A DNA stretch of 64,000 nt from Betaproteobacteria bacterium (GCA_016713305.1 JADJPK010000004.1:620001-684000); one strand, 5' to 3'; positions 26,583 through 35,714 are shown, counted from the first letter of the stretch. Notes: a model not told the origin generated them from the letters alone. Made by a program: numbers and translations.

Positions 26583-27215
26583 ATGAAAGGCGCGGTTGGG
26601 TTGGCGATGTCGGTAGTGGCTGCAACGGTGGCTATGGGCACGGCGCAAGCGGATGAAGGTTCGTGGATGGTCCGAGCGCGTGCCGTGAATCTTTCGATGG
26701 CGAACAAGTCGGATGCAATCGGGTCGCTGAGCGTACCGGCCGATGCCATCGAAGTGAGCGACAAGACGATCCCTGAAGTCGACATCACGTATTTTTTCAC
26801 CAAGAACATCGCTGCGGAACTGATTCTCACGATTCCGCAGGAACACGATGTCACGTTGAGCGGCACCAAGATCGGCACGTTCAAGCATCTGCCACCCACG
26901 TTGACCGCGCAGTACCACTTTCTTCCGGACGGCATGGTGCGTCCATACGTCGGCGCGGGCATCAACTACACACGGATCTCTTCGGTCTCGTTGAACGTTC
27001 CAGGCGTCGGTGCCTTGGATCTGGATAGCTCGAGCATCGGCGCAGCGTTGCAGGTGGGCATGGACATCAAGCTGGCCGACAAGATTTTCCTCAACATCGA
27101 CGTGAAGAAAATCTACATCAACTCTGACGTCATGCTGAAGGCGACTGGTGCAAAAGTGAGCGCGGTGACGCTCGATCCTATTGCCGTCGGTGTGGGCATC
27201 GGTTACCGCTTCTGA
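26583..27215 (+). CDS. ompW: Outer-membrane protein OmpW
   Basis: The 210-residue protein has a signal peptide ending near AQA, then the OmpW pattern of an eight-stranded barrel: GSWMVRARAVNLSM, ITYFFTKNIAAELILTIPQE, LPPTLTAQYHFLPDG, RPYVGAGINYTRI and the terminal strand VGVGIGYRF with C-terminal Phe. OmpW forms a narrow hydrophobic channel and is often induced by oxygen limitation; an FNR-like box lies 66 bases upstream. A GAAAGGA sequence precedes the ATG. Confidence 0.9.
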   Translation: MKGAVGLAMSVVAATVAMGTAQADEGSWMVRARAVNLSMANKSDAIGSLSVPADAIEVSDKTIPEVDITYFFTKNIAAELILTIPQEHDVTLSGTKIGTFKHLPPTLTAQYHFLPDGMVRPYVGAGINYTRISSVSLNVPGVGALDLDSSSIGAALQVGMDIKLADKIFLNIDVKKIYINSDVMLKATGAKVSAVTLDPIAVGVGIGYRF

Positions 27216-27548
27216 TTCAAACCGCGCTCGCGGGTTTCCACGAGCGCGTGATGTCTCTTGATGTCTGCGCCTGTCGGTCGACGTGGCGCAGACATTGTCT
27301 TGGAATTGCCGGATTCTTCCGCGGCGACCCAACGCACCTTGCAGCGGCTCAGCCACCATGCGGTTCCCGGCGGCAACGCGTCCGTTCCTGCGGCGCGGCG
27401 GCCTCTTGGAGTCTGCTCTCGTGGGGCTGATTCGGCGCTGATGGCGCCCGGCGCAATCCGGATCTTTCGCATGCGACGTCCGGGCCGAAGAGGCAACTGC
27501 TCGGGGAGAGCGCGCTACGAAGAGTCCTGATACCTCCGGAAGCGTCGC
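27216..27548. other. Intergenic stretch after ompW
   Basis: No gene is supported here on either strand. A hairpin-capable inverted repeat (CGCGCTCG ... CGAGCGCG, about 27222-27248) lies just after the ompW stop but has no T run, so it is at best a weak terminator. Nothing else stands out. Confidence 0.4.
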
Positions 27549-28037
27549 TCAGTCGTCTTCCGAAGGAGACCTGCCATGTGACCGCCGCCGCCGGCGCATG
27601 TGGGTGCGGCGCCACATCACGATGAGGTTGAACGACACCATCGCCACCATGATCAGCGCATAGCCGAACCAGCCGACGAAGGCTCCATGCTCGGTGACGT
27701 CATCATGGATCGCAACGAACAACGCTCTGATCCACAGGACGGCGAGGAAGGTGACGGCGACACTCCAGATGAAACCCTTGGCGAGCCATCGGGTGGATCG
27801 CGCGGAGCGCTTGCGCCGCAGGTAAAGCCACAGGTTGAGTATCGAGGACGCCGCCATCCCCATGATGCAGAGAACCATTCCCTGAAAAACGGTCTGGGCG
27901 GTCTGGGATGAGGGATTCGGCTGGTAAGTGAGAAGCCAAAGGACCCCTGCCGCCAACGGAACGACCCAGGCGATGGCGAGGAGGATCCACACTAACCAAA
28001 GGCTGCGTGTCATCATGGGTGTAACGATAGTCGACAT
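27549..28037 (-). CDS. Small integral membrane protein of unknown function
   Basis: The predicted protein, about 162 residues from the ATG at 28037, has four transmembrane helices: LWLVWILLAIAWVVPLAAGV, VFQGMVLCIMGMAASSILNL, FIWSVAVTFLAVLWIRALFV and WFGYALIMVAMVSFNLIVMW. A very basic cytoplasmic end (RRRRRSHGRS) follows. I cannot assign a family. Other starts (GTG 28058, ATG 28016) are possible since none has a clear ribosome-binding site. It is divergent from thiS. Confidence 0.5.
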   Translation of the reverse strand: MSTIVTPMMTRSLWLVWILLAIAWVVPLAAGVLWLLTYQPNPSSQTAQTVFQGMVLCIMGMAASSILNLWLYLRRKRSARSTRWLAKGFIWSVAVTFLAVLWIRALFVAIHDDVTEHGAFVGWFGYALIMVAMVSFNLIVMWRRTHMRRRRRSHGRSPSEDD

Positions 28038-28183
28038 GACGAATTCGACGTCCGGCACTTCCGGACGGTCCCAATCTCGAGGTTTAACAGTTCGTTATCG
28101 GGCTCCATCGGCAGGCTTCGCCAGCCCGCTTATACTTCACCCTGCACGTTTCACACAACCCAGCAACAAGAGTTCCAGCCGCA

Positions 28184-28387
28184 GTGGTCACCATCTCCGT
28201 GAACAGCAGGTCCATGTCCGTCGCCGCCGAAACGACCGTTTCGGCCCTCTTGGACGAGATGGGCCTGGGGAGCCGCAAGGTAGCCGTGGAGCGCAACGGG
28301 GAGATCGTCCCGAGAAGCCGCCATCACCTGGTCGAGGTGAAGGAGGGGGATCAACTCGAGGTTGTCGTCGCGGTGGGTGGCGGTTGA
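28184..28387 (+). CDS. thiS: Sulfur carrier protein ThiS
   Basis: This 67-residue ubiquitin-fold protein ends in the required C-terminal Gly-Gly (VVVAVGGG), which is thiocarboxylated and donates sulphur for the thiazole ring of thiamin. The internal TTVSALLDEMGL and VAVERNGEIVPRSRH segments are typical. It uses a GTG start. thiG starts 16 bases after its stop. No TPP riboswitch was recognised upstream. Confidence 0.9.
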   Translation: MVTISVNSRSMSVAAETTVSALLDEMGLGSRKVAVERNGEIVPRSRHHLVEVKEGDQLEVVVAVGGG

Positions 28388-28403
28388 ATCCGATAGGAAA
28401 GTC

Positions 28404-29201
28404 ATGACAGAACTTCTGAAGATCGGTACGCGGAGTTTTCATTCGCGGTTACTCGTGGGCACAGGCAAGTACCGGGACTTCGAGCAGACGCGTGACGCCA
28501 TCGAAGCGAGCGGCGCCGAGATCGTTACCGTGGCCATACGCCGGACGAACATCGGGCAGATGACCAATGAACCGAGCCTCCTGGATTTCATTCCGCCTTC
28601 CCGATTCACGCTCCTGCCCAACACGGCAGGCTGTTACACGGCGCAAGATGCCGTGCGGACGCTACGGCTTGGCAGAGAGCTGCTGGATGGCCACAACCTG
28701 GTCAAGCTGGAAGTCCTGGGCGATCCGAAGACATTGTTTCCGAACGTGATCGAGACGCTCGACGCCGCGAGGACACTCGTGTCGGAAGGTTTCGACGTGA
28801 TGGTCTACACGTCGGACGACCCCATTATTGCAAGGCAACTTGAAGACATCGGCTGCGTGGCGGTCATGCCGCTCGCCTCCCTGATCGGGTCCGGAATGGG
28901 CATTCTCAATCCCTGGAACCTCGAAATCATTCTCGATCAGGCCAAGGTACCGGTGATCGTCGATGCAGGGGTGGGCACTGCGTCGGATGCGACGATCGCC
29001 ATGGAACTCGGCTGCCAGGGGGTTCTGATGAACACCGCCATCGCGGCGGCTCGTGATCCGGTGCTGATGGCTTCGGCCATGCGCAAGGCCGTGGAGGCAG
29101 GACGGGAGGCTTTCGTAGCCGGCCGCATGCCCAGGAAGGCCTATCAGGCCGCCGCCAGCTCGCCGACATCCGGCGTAATCGCCCCCTCCCGAGCCGCCTG
29201 A
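28404..29201 (+). CDS. thiG: Thiazole synthase ThiG
   Basis: ThiG condenses deoxyxylulose-5-phosphate, dehydroglycine and ThiS-thiocarboxylate to form thiazole phosphate. The 265-residue TIM-barrel protein carries the Schiff-base lysine Lys101 in NLVKLEVLGDPKTLFPN, the TVAIRRTNI start, CVAVMPLASLIGSGMG and VDAGVGTASDA. The ATG at 28404 was chosen because GATAGGA lies upstream and the domain begins there. It forms a unit with thiS; trmB follows, a common betaproteobacterial order. Confidence 0.94.
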   Translation: MTELLKIGTRSFHSRLLVGTGKYRDFEQTRDAIEASGAEIVTVAIRRTNIGQMTNEPSLLDFIPPSRFTLLPNTAGCYTAQDAVRTLRLGRELLDGHNLVKLEVLGDPKTLFPNVIETLDAARTLVSEGFDVMVYTSDDPIIARQLEDIGCVAVMPLASLIGSGMGILNPWNLEIILDQAKVPVIVDAGVGTASDATIAMELGCQGVLMNTAIAAARDPVLMASAMRKAVEAGREAFVAGRMPRKAYQAAASSPTSGVIAPSRAA

Positions 29202-29224
29202 GCCCCGCCAGGCAACGTCCCAGC

Positions 29225-29923
29225 ATGGAAGGGCAGACACGTCCCATCCGCAGTTTCGTCCTGCGTCAGAGCCGCACGTCGAATGCCCAGCGCCGTGCGG
29301 TGGAGCAGGAACTGCCGCGATTTGGCATTCCCTATGCCCCGGAGTGTCTCGATCTGGACACCGCGTTCGGAAGACGGGCGCCCCGCATCGTCGAGATCGG
29401 CTTCGGCATGGGAGAAAGCACGGCCGACTACGCATCGCGTCACCCGGAGATCGACTTTCTCGGCATGGAAGTGCACACCCCCGGAGTGGGAAATCTGCTG
29501 CAGCTGCTGGCCGCGCAGCAGTTGACCAACGTGCGAATCATCCAGCACGACGCGGTGGAAGTGCTGAATCACATGATTCCCGAGTGCTCCCTTCGGGGCA
29601 TCCACATCTTCTTTCCCGATCCGTGGCCGAAGAAGCGTCATCACAAGCGCCGCCTGATTCAAGGAGCGTTCGTCGAACTGCTTGCATCGCGCCTCGAGCC
29701 GGAGGGCTATGTGCATCTGGCCACCGACTGGGAGGAGTACGCAACGCAGATGCTGGCCGTGCTTTCCGCTCAACCGCGGCTGACCAATACCTCCGAGGGC
29801 TTTGCCCCGCGTCCCGAAAGCCGCCCCCTCACCAAGTTCGAATCGAGAGGACTCAGGCTGGGCCACGGCGTTTGGGATCTCGTGTTTCGCCGGCACGGAG
29901 AATTCCCGAGGGCCGCACCCTAG
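29225..29923 (+). CDS. trmB: tRNA (guanine-N7-)-methyltransferase
   Basis: TrmB methylates G46 of tRNAs using S-adenosylmethionine. The 232-residue protein shows the SAM motif VEIGFGMGESTADYA, the substrate motif IFFPDPWPKKRHHKRRLIQ and YVHLATDWEEYA, and a normal C-terminus (TKFESRGLRLGHGVWDLVF). It follows thiG by 23 bases and meets hemW tail to tail. Confidence 0.93.
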   Translation: MEGQTRPIRSFVLRQSRTSNAQRRAVEQELPRFGIPYAPECLDLDTAFGRRAPRIVEIGFGMGESTADYASRHPEIDFLGMEVHTPGVGNLLQLLAAQQLTNVRIIQHDAVEVLNHMIPECSLRGIHIFFPDPWPKKRHHKRRLIQGAFVELLASRLEPEGYVHLATDWEEYATQMLAVLSAQPRLTNTSEGFAPRPESRPLTKFESRGLRLGHGVWDLVFRRHGEFPRAAP

Positions 29924-29933
29924 ATCGTCCGGT

Positions 29934-31142
29934 TCAGTCGAGGAATCGCTGCAGCAGGTCGTTGAGAAAGCGCCTGCCTCGCATCGTTGGCCGCACGTCG
30001 CGAAGGTCTCGCTCGAGGTAGCCGTCCTCCTCGGCGCGATTCAGCGTGGGCAGGACGACGGCGGAGTCGAGTCCGGTACGCGCCTCGAACAGCGAGAGAG
30101 GGAAACCTCCATTCAACCTCAGCGCGTTCATCATGAATTCGAACGGCACTTCGCCGGGCGTGACTTCGCGCCTGCTGTCGGCGGCCCGCCCCTGCAGAGC
30201 CCGCTCCATGTAGTCGCGAGGATGCTTCGCCCTGGTCTGCCGCTCGATCCTGTCGCGGAAGGAAATCTTGCCGTGGGCTCCGGCGCCAACACCGATATAG
30301 TCACCGAAGCTCCAGTAGTTCAGGTTGTGCCGTGCACGCAGGCCAGGCAAGGCGAACGCCGAAGTCTCGTAATGGTCGTAGCCCGCTTGGCCAAGCGCCT
30401 TCTCTATCCGCTCCTGCATGTCGGCCGCCGTATCGTCGTCCGGCAGCGGCGGTGGAAATCGCGCGAAGTACGTGTTCGGCTCGAGCGTCAGGTGGTAGGC
30501 GGAAACGTGAGCCACACCCGCTGCCATTGCCTGGTGGATGTCCGCCAGCGCCTCCTCCACCGACTGGCCGGGCAGGGCGTACATGAGATCCAGATTGATG
30601 TTGTCGAAGAATCGGCGCGCAATCCCGACGGCGCGGCCCGCCTCCTCCGAATCGTGGACACGGCCAAGCGACGTCAGGAAGCGATCCTTGAAGCTCTGGA
30701 TCCCGATGGACAGACGATTGATGCCCAATTCCCGGAATGCCTGGAACTTGGCCTGTTCGAACGTCCCGGGATTGGCTTCCAGCGTGATCTCGGCGTCCGG
30801 TTCCAAGCCGAGAAGCGCGCGCACGGCAGACAGAAAACGATCGAAAGACTCTGGCGAGAAGAGACTTGGAGTTCCGCCGCCGAAGAAAACGGTTTCCACT
30901 CGCCGGCCATAGACTTCCGGCACGACGCTCTCGAGGTCCGCGATCAGTGCGTCGACGTATCGGCTCTCGGGAATCGGCTCGCGGGATTCATGCGAGTTGA
31001 AGTCACAGTAGGGGCACTTCCGCAGGCACCACGGCACATGAACGTAAAGAGAAAGAGGCGGCAGCACACTGAATCGGATGCCCTCACCGATTCGCCGCAG
31101 GGAGGCGGGTGCTGCATCCGGCCTGCCCTGCGCCCCCGGCAT
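29934..31142 (-). CDS. hemW: HemW-type radical-SAM protein (haem chaperone family)
   Basis: The 402-residue protein resembles HemN but is of the HemW type, now regarded as a haem-binding chaperone. It shows the radical-SAM cysteines Cys39, Cys43 and Cys46 in WCLRKCPYCDFNSHE, then VETVFFGGGTPSLFSPE, EANPGTFE, INRLSIGIQSF and LDLMYALPGQ. The C-terminal HemN domain ends ...RGRRFLNDLLQRFL. The start at 31142 leaves about 30 residues before the first motif; it lies nine bases after the upstream SDR stop, so the two are probably cotranscribed. Confidence 0.88.
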   Translation of the reverse strand: MPGAQGRPDAAPASLRRIGEGIRFSVLPPLSLYVHVPWCLRKCPYCDFNSHESREPIPESRYVDALIADLESVVPEVYGRRVETVFFGGGTPSLFSPESFDRFLSAVRALLGLEPDAEITLEANPGTFEQAKFQAFRELGINRLSIGIQSFKDRFLTSLGRVHDSEEAGRAVGIARRFFDNINLDLMYALPGQSVEEALADIHQAMAAGVAHVSAYHLTLEPNTYFARFPPPLPDDDTAADMQERIEKALGQAGYDHYETSAFALPGLRARHNLNYWSFGDYIGVGAGAHGKISFRDRIERQTRAKHPRDYMERALQGRAADSRREVTPGEVPFEFMMNALRLNGGFPLSLFEARTGLDSAVVLPTLNRAEEDGYLERDLRDVRPTMRGRRFLNDLLQRFLD

Positions 31143-31150
31143 CTCGTGAC

Positions 31151-31909
31151 TCAGCCTCGTCCCACGAACGGCATTTTGGTCGCCATGATCGTCAGGAACT
31201 GCACGTTCGTTTCCAGGGGCAGGCCGGCCATGTGAACGATCGCTTCGCCCACGTGATTGACGTCCATCAACGGCTCCACCGCCAGTTCGCCGTTCGCCTG
31301 GGGCACACCCTTTGCCATCCGCGCGGTGAGTTCCGTACCGGCATTGCCTATGTCGATCTGGCCGCAGGCGATGTTGTACTTGCGGCCATCGAGCGACGTG
31401 GACTTGGTGAGTCCGGTGATCGCGTGCTTGGTGGCAGTGTAGGGAACGGAATTGGGTCGTGGAGCGTGTGCCGAGATGGACCCGTTGTTGATGATCCGTC
31501 CCCCCTGGGGCGTCTGCTCTTTCATGATGCGGATCGCTTCCTGGGTGCAGAGGAACGGCCCGGTCAGATTGATGTCGACGACCGTCTTCCACTGCTCGAA
31601 GGTGAGGTCCTCCATGGGAATGGCCGGTGCGCCGACGCCCGCATTGTTGAAGAGCACGTCCAGCCGGCCCCACGTCTGCTTGACGGTCGCGAAGAGCGCC
31701 TTGACGGACGCCGGGTCCGCCACATCGGTGGACACGGCAAGTGTCATGTCGGCAGACGCGCCGGAATCCCTGGCTGCCTGCTGCAGCGGCTCGAGACGGC
31801 GCCCGGCAAGGGCGACCTTATAGCCTGCCTTCAGCAGTGCCAGCGCCGCCGCTTTGCCGATACCCGTTCCCGCCCCCGTGACCAACGCCACCTTGCCGTT
31901 CGCACTCAT
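31151..31909 (-). CDS. Short-chain dehydrogenase/reductase
   Basis: The 252-residue protein is a classical SDR with the cofactor motif TGAGTGIGKA (11-20), the structural NNAG motif in LDVLFNNAGVG, and catalytic residues Ser in NNGSISAHAP and Tyr/Lys in YTATK. The Arg pair after the glycine motif (LAGRRLEPL) suggests NADP(H) preference. The substrate cannot be told from sequence; neighbours (hemW downstream) do not help. Confidence 0.85.
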   Translation of the reverse strand: MSANGKVALVTGAGTGIGKAAALALLKAGYKVALAGRRLEPLQQAARDSGASADMTLAVSTDVADPASVKALFATVKQTWGRLDVLFNNAGVGAPAIPMEDLTFEQWKTVVDINLTGPFLCTQEAIRIMKEQTPQGGRIINNGSISAHAPRPNSVPYTATKHAITGLTKSTSLDGRKYNIACGQIDIGNAGTELTARMAKGVPQANGELAVEPLMDVNHVGEAIVHMAGLPLETNVQFLTIMATKMPFVGRG

Positions 31910-32215
31910 CGCCTGCTCCCACTTTCAATGATGTTGATGGATGTTGCCCAAGTCCCGCCGAGAGCTCCGATCGAGGTGACGGACGCCGCCACAGCCCACG
32001 CGACCGGGCCAAGGACTCATCCTGTAACGTCCTCGACGCGTTACCGCCATTGCCTCATGAGCTCTGCCTGGAGCCAGGCATTGTAAGGCCGCTCAGCGCG
32101 CGCCGGACGCCGTCCGCAGTGCAACCGGACTCCGCAATTTCGGCACGCATGGGCCGGCACTTGCGTTACCACCCCGGGCCCTGCACGCATTCGCCGGACC
32201 CGATCGGACCCGGCC
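31910..32215. other. Intergenic stretch between the SDR and aminotransferase genes
   Basis: No gene is supported. It contains a perfect inverted repeat TGCCTGG-AG-CCAGGCA at 32065-32080, which could be an operator or an RNA hairpin, and otherwise nothing I recognise. The SDR promoter should lie in its left part. Confidence 0.4.
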
Positions 32216-33514
32216 TCAGGAACCTGCGCGCAACGCCGCAAACGCCTCATCGACAACGCCCAGCGTGTGATCCACGTCGGCATCCGTGTGCTCGATGGAG
32301 ATATAGAACTTCTCGTTGGGGTTCACGAGCAGCCCGCGCTTCATCAGTTCGATGGCCCAACGCCAGCCAAGGTCCTTGTCCGACGTGGTCAGATCCATCC
32401 ATGTGCGCAATGGCTTGTGGGCCGTGAAGCGTACGCCGAATACGGCGTCCTCCCCGGGTACCTGCACCGCGAAGCCGTGCCGCTGCGCGGCCTCGAGAAT
32501 GCCGGAGCGCAGCCGGGATCCGACACGATGCAGCCGGTCGTAGACGCCGGGCTGCGACAGCTGATCAAGAGCCGCAAGACCCGCCGCTGCGCACACCGGA
32601 TTGCCGTTCAGGGTGTTGGTCGCCCACACGACGTCAGCCTTGGGTCGGCTGCGAGCATCGAGCACGGACATCACCTCGGCCGTTCCGGCCACGGCAGCCA
32701 GCGGGAATCCGCCACTGATGGCCTTGCCGTAGCAGGCGAGATCGGGCAGAACACCATAGCGTTCCTGCGCACCGCCCCAGGCAATGCGAAACCCGGTGAC
32801 GATCTCGTCGAAGATCAGCACGATGCCCCGGTCACGGGTCACCTTTCTGATCGCCTCCAGAAATCCCGGCTCGGGCTGGATCACCCGCTGCAGGGGCTCC
32901 ACGATCACGGCAGCCAGTTCGTCCGCATGCCGCTCGATCATGGCGACGGCACGCTCGGTCTCGTTGAACGGCGTCACCAGAACCGTTTCTCCCGCCTGGT
33001 TCGGGACGCCCACCGAGTCGGGGAGGGACTGCGGATACTGCGAAGGCTTGGCAGGTACGGTGCCCCACAGGCCGTAGTCGTGCATCCCGTGCCAGGCACC
33101 TTCGAACTTGAGGATCTTCGTCCGACGCGTCCATGCCCGCGCGATGCGCAGTGCATAGTAGGTCGCCTCGGTTCCCGAACCGGTGTAGTGGACGACGTCG
33201 GCACAGGGAATCGCCTCGACCAGCCGCTTTGCGAGCCGTATCTCCGGTTCGTTGAGAAAGAAGTACGTCGTGCCCTTGCCGAGTTGGGCCTGAACCGCTT
33301 CGGTGACTGCTTCGTTCGCGTGTCCGAGAAGAACCGGACCGGAGCCAAGGTGATAGTCGAGATACTCCCTGCCTGCGACGTCCCACACCCGGCTGCCCTT
33401 GCCTCTGGCCACGACAAGATTGAGCTCCGGCGGCAGAATGAAAAGACCGGTTCCGCCGCCCGCTAGATAACGCCCCGCATCCGCGAGAAGTTCGGCTTGT
33501 CTGGCGGCGTCCAT
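32216..33514 (-). CDS. Class III PLP-dependent aminotransferase (GSA-aminomutase-like)
   Basis: The 432-residue protein has the class III fold: VWDVAGREYLDYHLGSGPVL, YTGSGTEATYYALRIARAWT, LKFEGAWHG, the IFDEIVTGFR motif with the PLP-binding Asp, and the Schiff-base Lys in CYGKAISGGFPLAA. It resembles glutamate-1-semialdehyde aminomutase paralogues found in catabolic clusters, not hemL itself. The ATG at 33514 was chosen over an upstream frame-mate because AAAGGAGG stands at ideal distance. It is divergent from the VOC and aldo/keto reductase genes; the substrate is unknown. Confidence 0.85.
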   Translation of the reverse strand: MDAARQAELLADAGRYLAGGGTGLFILPPELNLVVARGKGSRVWDVAGREYLDYHLGSGPVLLGHANEAVTEAVQAQLGKGTTYFFLNEPEIRLAKRLVEAIPCADVVHYTGSGTEATYYALRIARAWTRRTKILKFEGAWHGMHDYGLWGTVPAKPSQYPQSLPDSVGVPNQAGETVLVTPFNETERAVAMIERHADELAAVIVEPLQRVIQPEPGFLEAIRKVTRDRGIVLIFDEIVTGFRIAWGGAQERYGVLPDLACYGKAISGGFPLAAVAGTAEVMSVLDARSRPKADVVWATNTLNGNPVCAAAGLAALDQLSQPGVYDRLHRVGSRLRSGILEAAQRHGFAVQVPGEDAVFGVRFTAHKPLRTWMDLTTSDKDLGWRWAIELMKRGLLVNPNEKFYISIEHTDADVDHTLGVVDEAFAALRAGS

Positions 33515-33521
33515 TTTCGTT

Positions 33522-33530
33522 TCCTCCTTT
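33522..33530 (-). promoter_or_regulatory. Strong ribosome-binding site of the aminotransferase gene
   Basis: On the minus strand AAAGGAGG is followed by AAACGAAA and ATG at 33514. This fixes the start codon against the longer frame starting at 33538. Confidence 0.75.
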
Positions 33531-33730
33531 GTGTTCATCGTCAGGTGCGACCGGTGGATCTCGCAGTCCGCAGTATGCAGGCGGACATCGGGAAATCGCG
33601 AGGTTAGCCTCGGACCGGGGGCAGCGCAAACGCGCGCGGTTTGCTGTCAGAATCCGGACGAACGCGCGGCCTGCGGGCGAGGATGCCCCCGCGCACCCGA
33701 TGCACACGAATTTCCGCAGAGACGATCGCC

Positions 33731-34153
33731 ATGCCTGTGACACACCCGTTCCATCTCGCCTTTCCCGTCACTTCGCTCGAGACCACCCGCAGCTTCTACG
33801 GCGGCCTCCTGGGGTGTCCGGAAGGACGGTCATCCGCGGAGTGGATCGACTTCGATCTCTACGGGCATCAGATCGTCGCCCATCTCGCCCCGGACGAAGC
33901 GGGACACCGGCGGACGAACCCGGTGGATGGCGACAGCGTTCCGGTGCGTCACTTCGGGGTCGTCCTCTCCATGGACGAGTGGTCCGCGCTCGCGGAGCGG
34001 CTGCGGACGCGAGGTGTGGAATTCCTGATCGAGCCTCACATCCGGTTCAAGGGCGAAGTCGGCGAACAGGCCACCATGTTCTTTCTCGACCCCTGCGGCA
34101 ATGCGCTCGAGTTCAAGGCATTCGCCGACCCATCGCGCCTGTTCGCAAAATGA
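33731..34153 (+). CDS. VOC (glyoxalase/dioxygenase) superfamily protein
   Basis: The 140-residue protein has two beta-alpha-beta-beta-beta modules of the vicinal oxygen chelate fold: HPFHLAFPVTSLETTRSFYG at the start and FFLDPCGNALEFKAF near the end. Candidate metal ligands are the His of FHLAFPV and RHFGVVL and the Glu of ALEFKAF. It probably binds a metal and acts on a small oxo compound, but no substrate is indicated. Its stop overlaps the ATG of the aldo/keto reductase gene. Confidence 0.8.
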   Translation: MPVTHPFHLAFPVTSLETTRSFYGGLLGCPEGRSSAEWIDFDLYGHQIVAHLAPDEAGHRRTNPVDGDSVPVRHFGVVLSMDEWSALAERLRTRGVEFLIEPHIRFKGEVGEQATMFFLDPCGNALEFKAFADPSRLFAK

Positions 34154-35019
34154 ATCCTCCTTCGCCTCCGGCCGTACGGCTGCCTGATGGCACGAGCGTT
34201 CCCGCCCTTGGCCTGGGGACATGGCGGATGGGCGAAAGCGAGCGCTCCCGCGCACGGGAAGTCACTGCAGTGCGAACCGCGCTGGAGCTGGGGTACCGCC
34301 TTGTCGACACCGCGGAAATGTACGGCGAAGGCGGCGCCGAGCAGGTGGTGGGACAGGCACTGGGCGACAGCATCGAAGCCGGCACCGTGAGCCGCGAGGA
34401 CGTGTTCGTGGTGTCCAAGGTCTACCCTCACAACGCGAGCCGCAAAGGTGTGCCCCAGGCGTGCCGGCGCTCTCTCGCCCGGCTTCGACTGGAACGGCTG
34501 GATCTCTATCTGTTGCACTGGCGAGGCCGTGTGCCGCTGCGGGAGACCGTCGAGGCGTTCGAGGAACTCCGGGCAGAAGGGCTCATTGCGCGTTGGGGCG
34601 TGAGCAACTTCGACATGGCGGACATGGAGGAACTGTGGCAACTCCCGTCAGGGCCGCAATGCGCGCTGAACCAGGTGTACTACTCGGCATCGGAGCGCGG
34701 CGTCGAGTTCGATCTGCTTCCCTGGCAACAGGATCGTGGCGTCCCGCTCATGGCCTACTGTCCGATCGATCAGGGCGCGCTGGCCGGCGATCCGGCGTTT
34801 GCTCGCATCGCGGCACGGCACGATGCGACCGCCGCCCAGGCTGCCCTCGCGTGGGTCCTGCGTCGGCAGGGAGTGATCGCGATTCCCAAGGCACAGCAGG
34901 CCCGTCACCTCGAGGAGAATCTCGGCGCCTGTGGCGTACGCCTGACGGACCGGGATCTCGCGGAAGTCGACCAGTCGTTTCCGCCTCCCTCGAGAAAGAA
35001 GCCGCTCGCGATGACCTGA
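34150..35019 (+). CDS. Aldo/keto reductase
   Basis: The 289-residue TIM-barrel protein has the AKR signature GYRLVDTAEMYGEGGAE with catalytic Asp and Tyr, Lys in VFVVSKVYPHNAS and His in DLYLLHWRG, followed by WGVSNFDMADMEEL and the NADPH-binding VIAIPKAQQARHLEENLGA. It overlaps the VOC gene by four bases, which suggests coupled translation and a shared pathway for reactive aldehydes; that link is inference. Confidence 0.88.
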   Translation: MNPPSPPAVRLPDGTSVPALGLGTWRMGESERSRAREVTAVRTALELGYRLVDTAEMYGEGGAEQVVGQALGDSIEAGTVSREDVFVVSKVYPHNASRKGVPQACRRSLARLRLERLDLYLLHWRGRVPLRETVEAFEELRAEGLIARWGVSNFDMADMEELWQLPSGPQCALNQVYYSASERGVEFDLLPWQQDRGVPLMAYCPIDQGALAGDPAFARIAARHDATAAQAALAWVLRRQGVIAIPKAQQARHLEENLGACGVRLTDRDLAEVDQSFPPPSRKKPLAMT

Positions 35020-35051
35020 CCGAAGGCCCGCTCGAACCGCGATCCGCGTGC

Positions 35052-35714
35052 TCAGCGCTGATCCTTGAGCTTCTCCGCAAGCCGGCTGAGACGTCGATCC
35101 GGCATACCCGCGCTCTCGAGACTCAGCGCGGTCTGCATGACGTACTCCGCACACGACCCGTAGTGGCCCCGTGCCGTGCGCGCGATCTGCACGATCTCCT
35201 CGTCGCTGATCCGTCCGGCGTAGGTCAGCGGGAGCGCGCGGTTCACCACGAAGGCCAGAGCCTGCACGGCTCCGCCTGGCGTCTGTGCGCGCAGCCAGCG
35301 CGGCTCGTAGGTCCCCATGATCATTTCGCGCCGCCAGAGCAGCCGGAGTTCCCCGGCAACGGCATCCTCTTCCAGACGGTAGGTCACTCCCCGGCATGAA
35401 CCGCCCCGATCCAGGGCGAGCACGAGGCCCGGCCGGGCCGGCGAGCCACGGTTGACGAACGAGCGCAGATAGAAACCGCGATGGAACCCGTGCACCTGGG
35501 CATCACGTCTCTCGACATGTTGCATGAGAGGCCGCCAGATCAGCGAGCCGTAGGCGAAGACCCACACAGGCAGTTCCGGCTCGCGCAGCGACAGCGTCGC
35601 CTCGAGCGAGGCATCGAGAACGTCGTCGGGGAGCAGCAAGTGTCCGAATCCTGCCTCCCTCACGGCCCGGCGAACGGCGTCGTCTTCCAGCTCCCGCCGA
35701 CCTACCTCGCCCAT
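35052..35714 (-). CDS. Glutathione-specific gamma-glutamylcyclotransferase, ChaC family
   Basis: The 220-residue protein contains the substrate-binding loop VWVFAYGSLIWRP and the catalytic Glu candidate in LLWRREMIMGTYEPRWL. A C-terminal helix pair (IARTARGHYGSCAEYVMQTA) is typical of ChaC. Family members cleave glutathione to 5-oxoproline and Cys-Gly in the cytoplasm. The gene follows the protease-fold gene with no gap, so the two form an operon. Confidence 0.88.
   Translation of the reverse strand: MGEVGRRELEDDAVRRAVREAGFGHLLLPDDVLDASLEATLSLREPELPVWVFAYGSLIWRPLMQHVERRDAQVHGFHRGFYLRSFVNRGSPARPGLVLALDRGGSCRGVTYRLEEDAVAGELRLLWRREMIMGTYEPRWLRAQTPGGAVQALAFVVNRALPLTYAGRISDEEIVQIARTARGHYGSCAEYVMQTALSLESAGMPDRRLSRLAEKLKDQR

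Noticed and set aside
27258..27530. A possible small gene after ompW on the plus strand
   Set aside because: No ribosome-binding site, no family likeness and biased composition.
28059..28183. A TPP riboswitch upstream of thiS
   Set aside because: The conserved CTGAGA and ACCTGA elements were not found.
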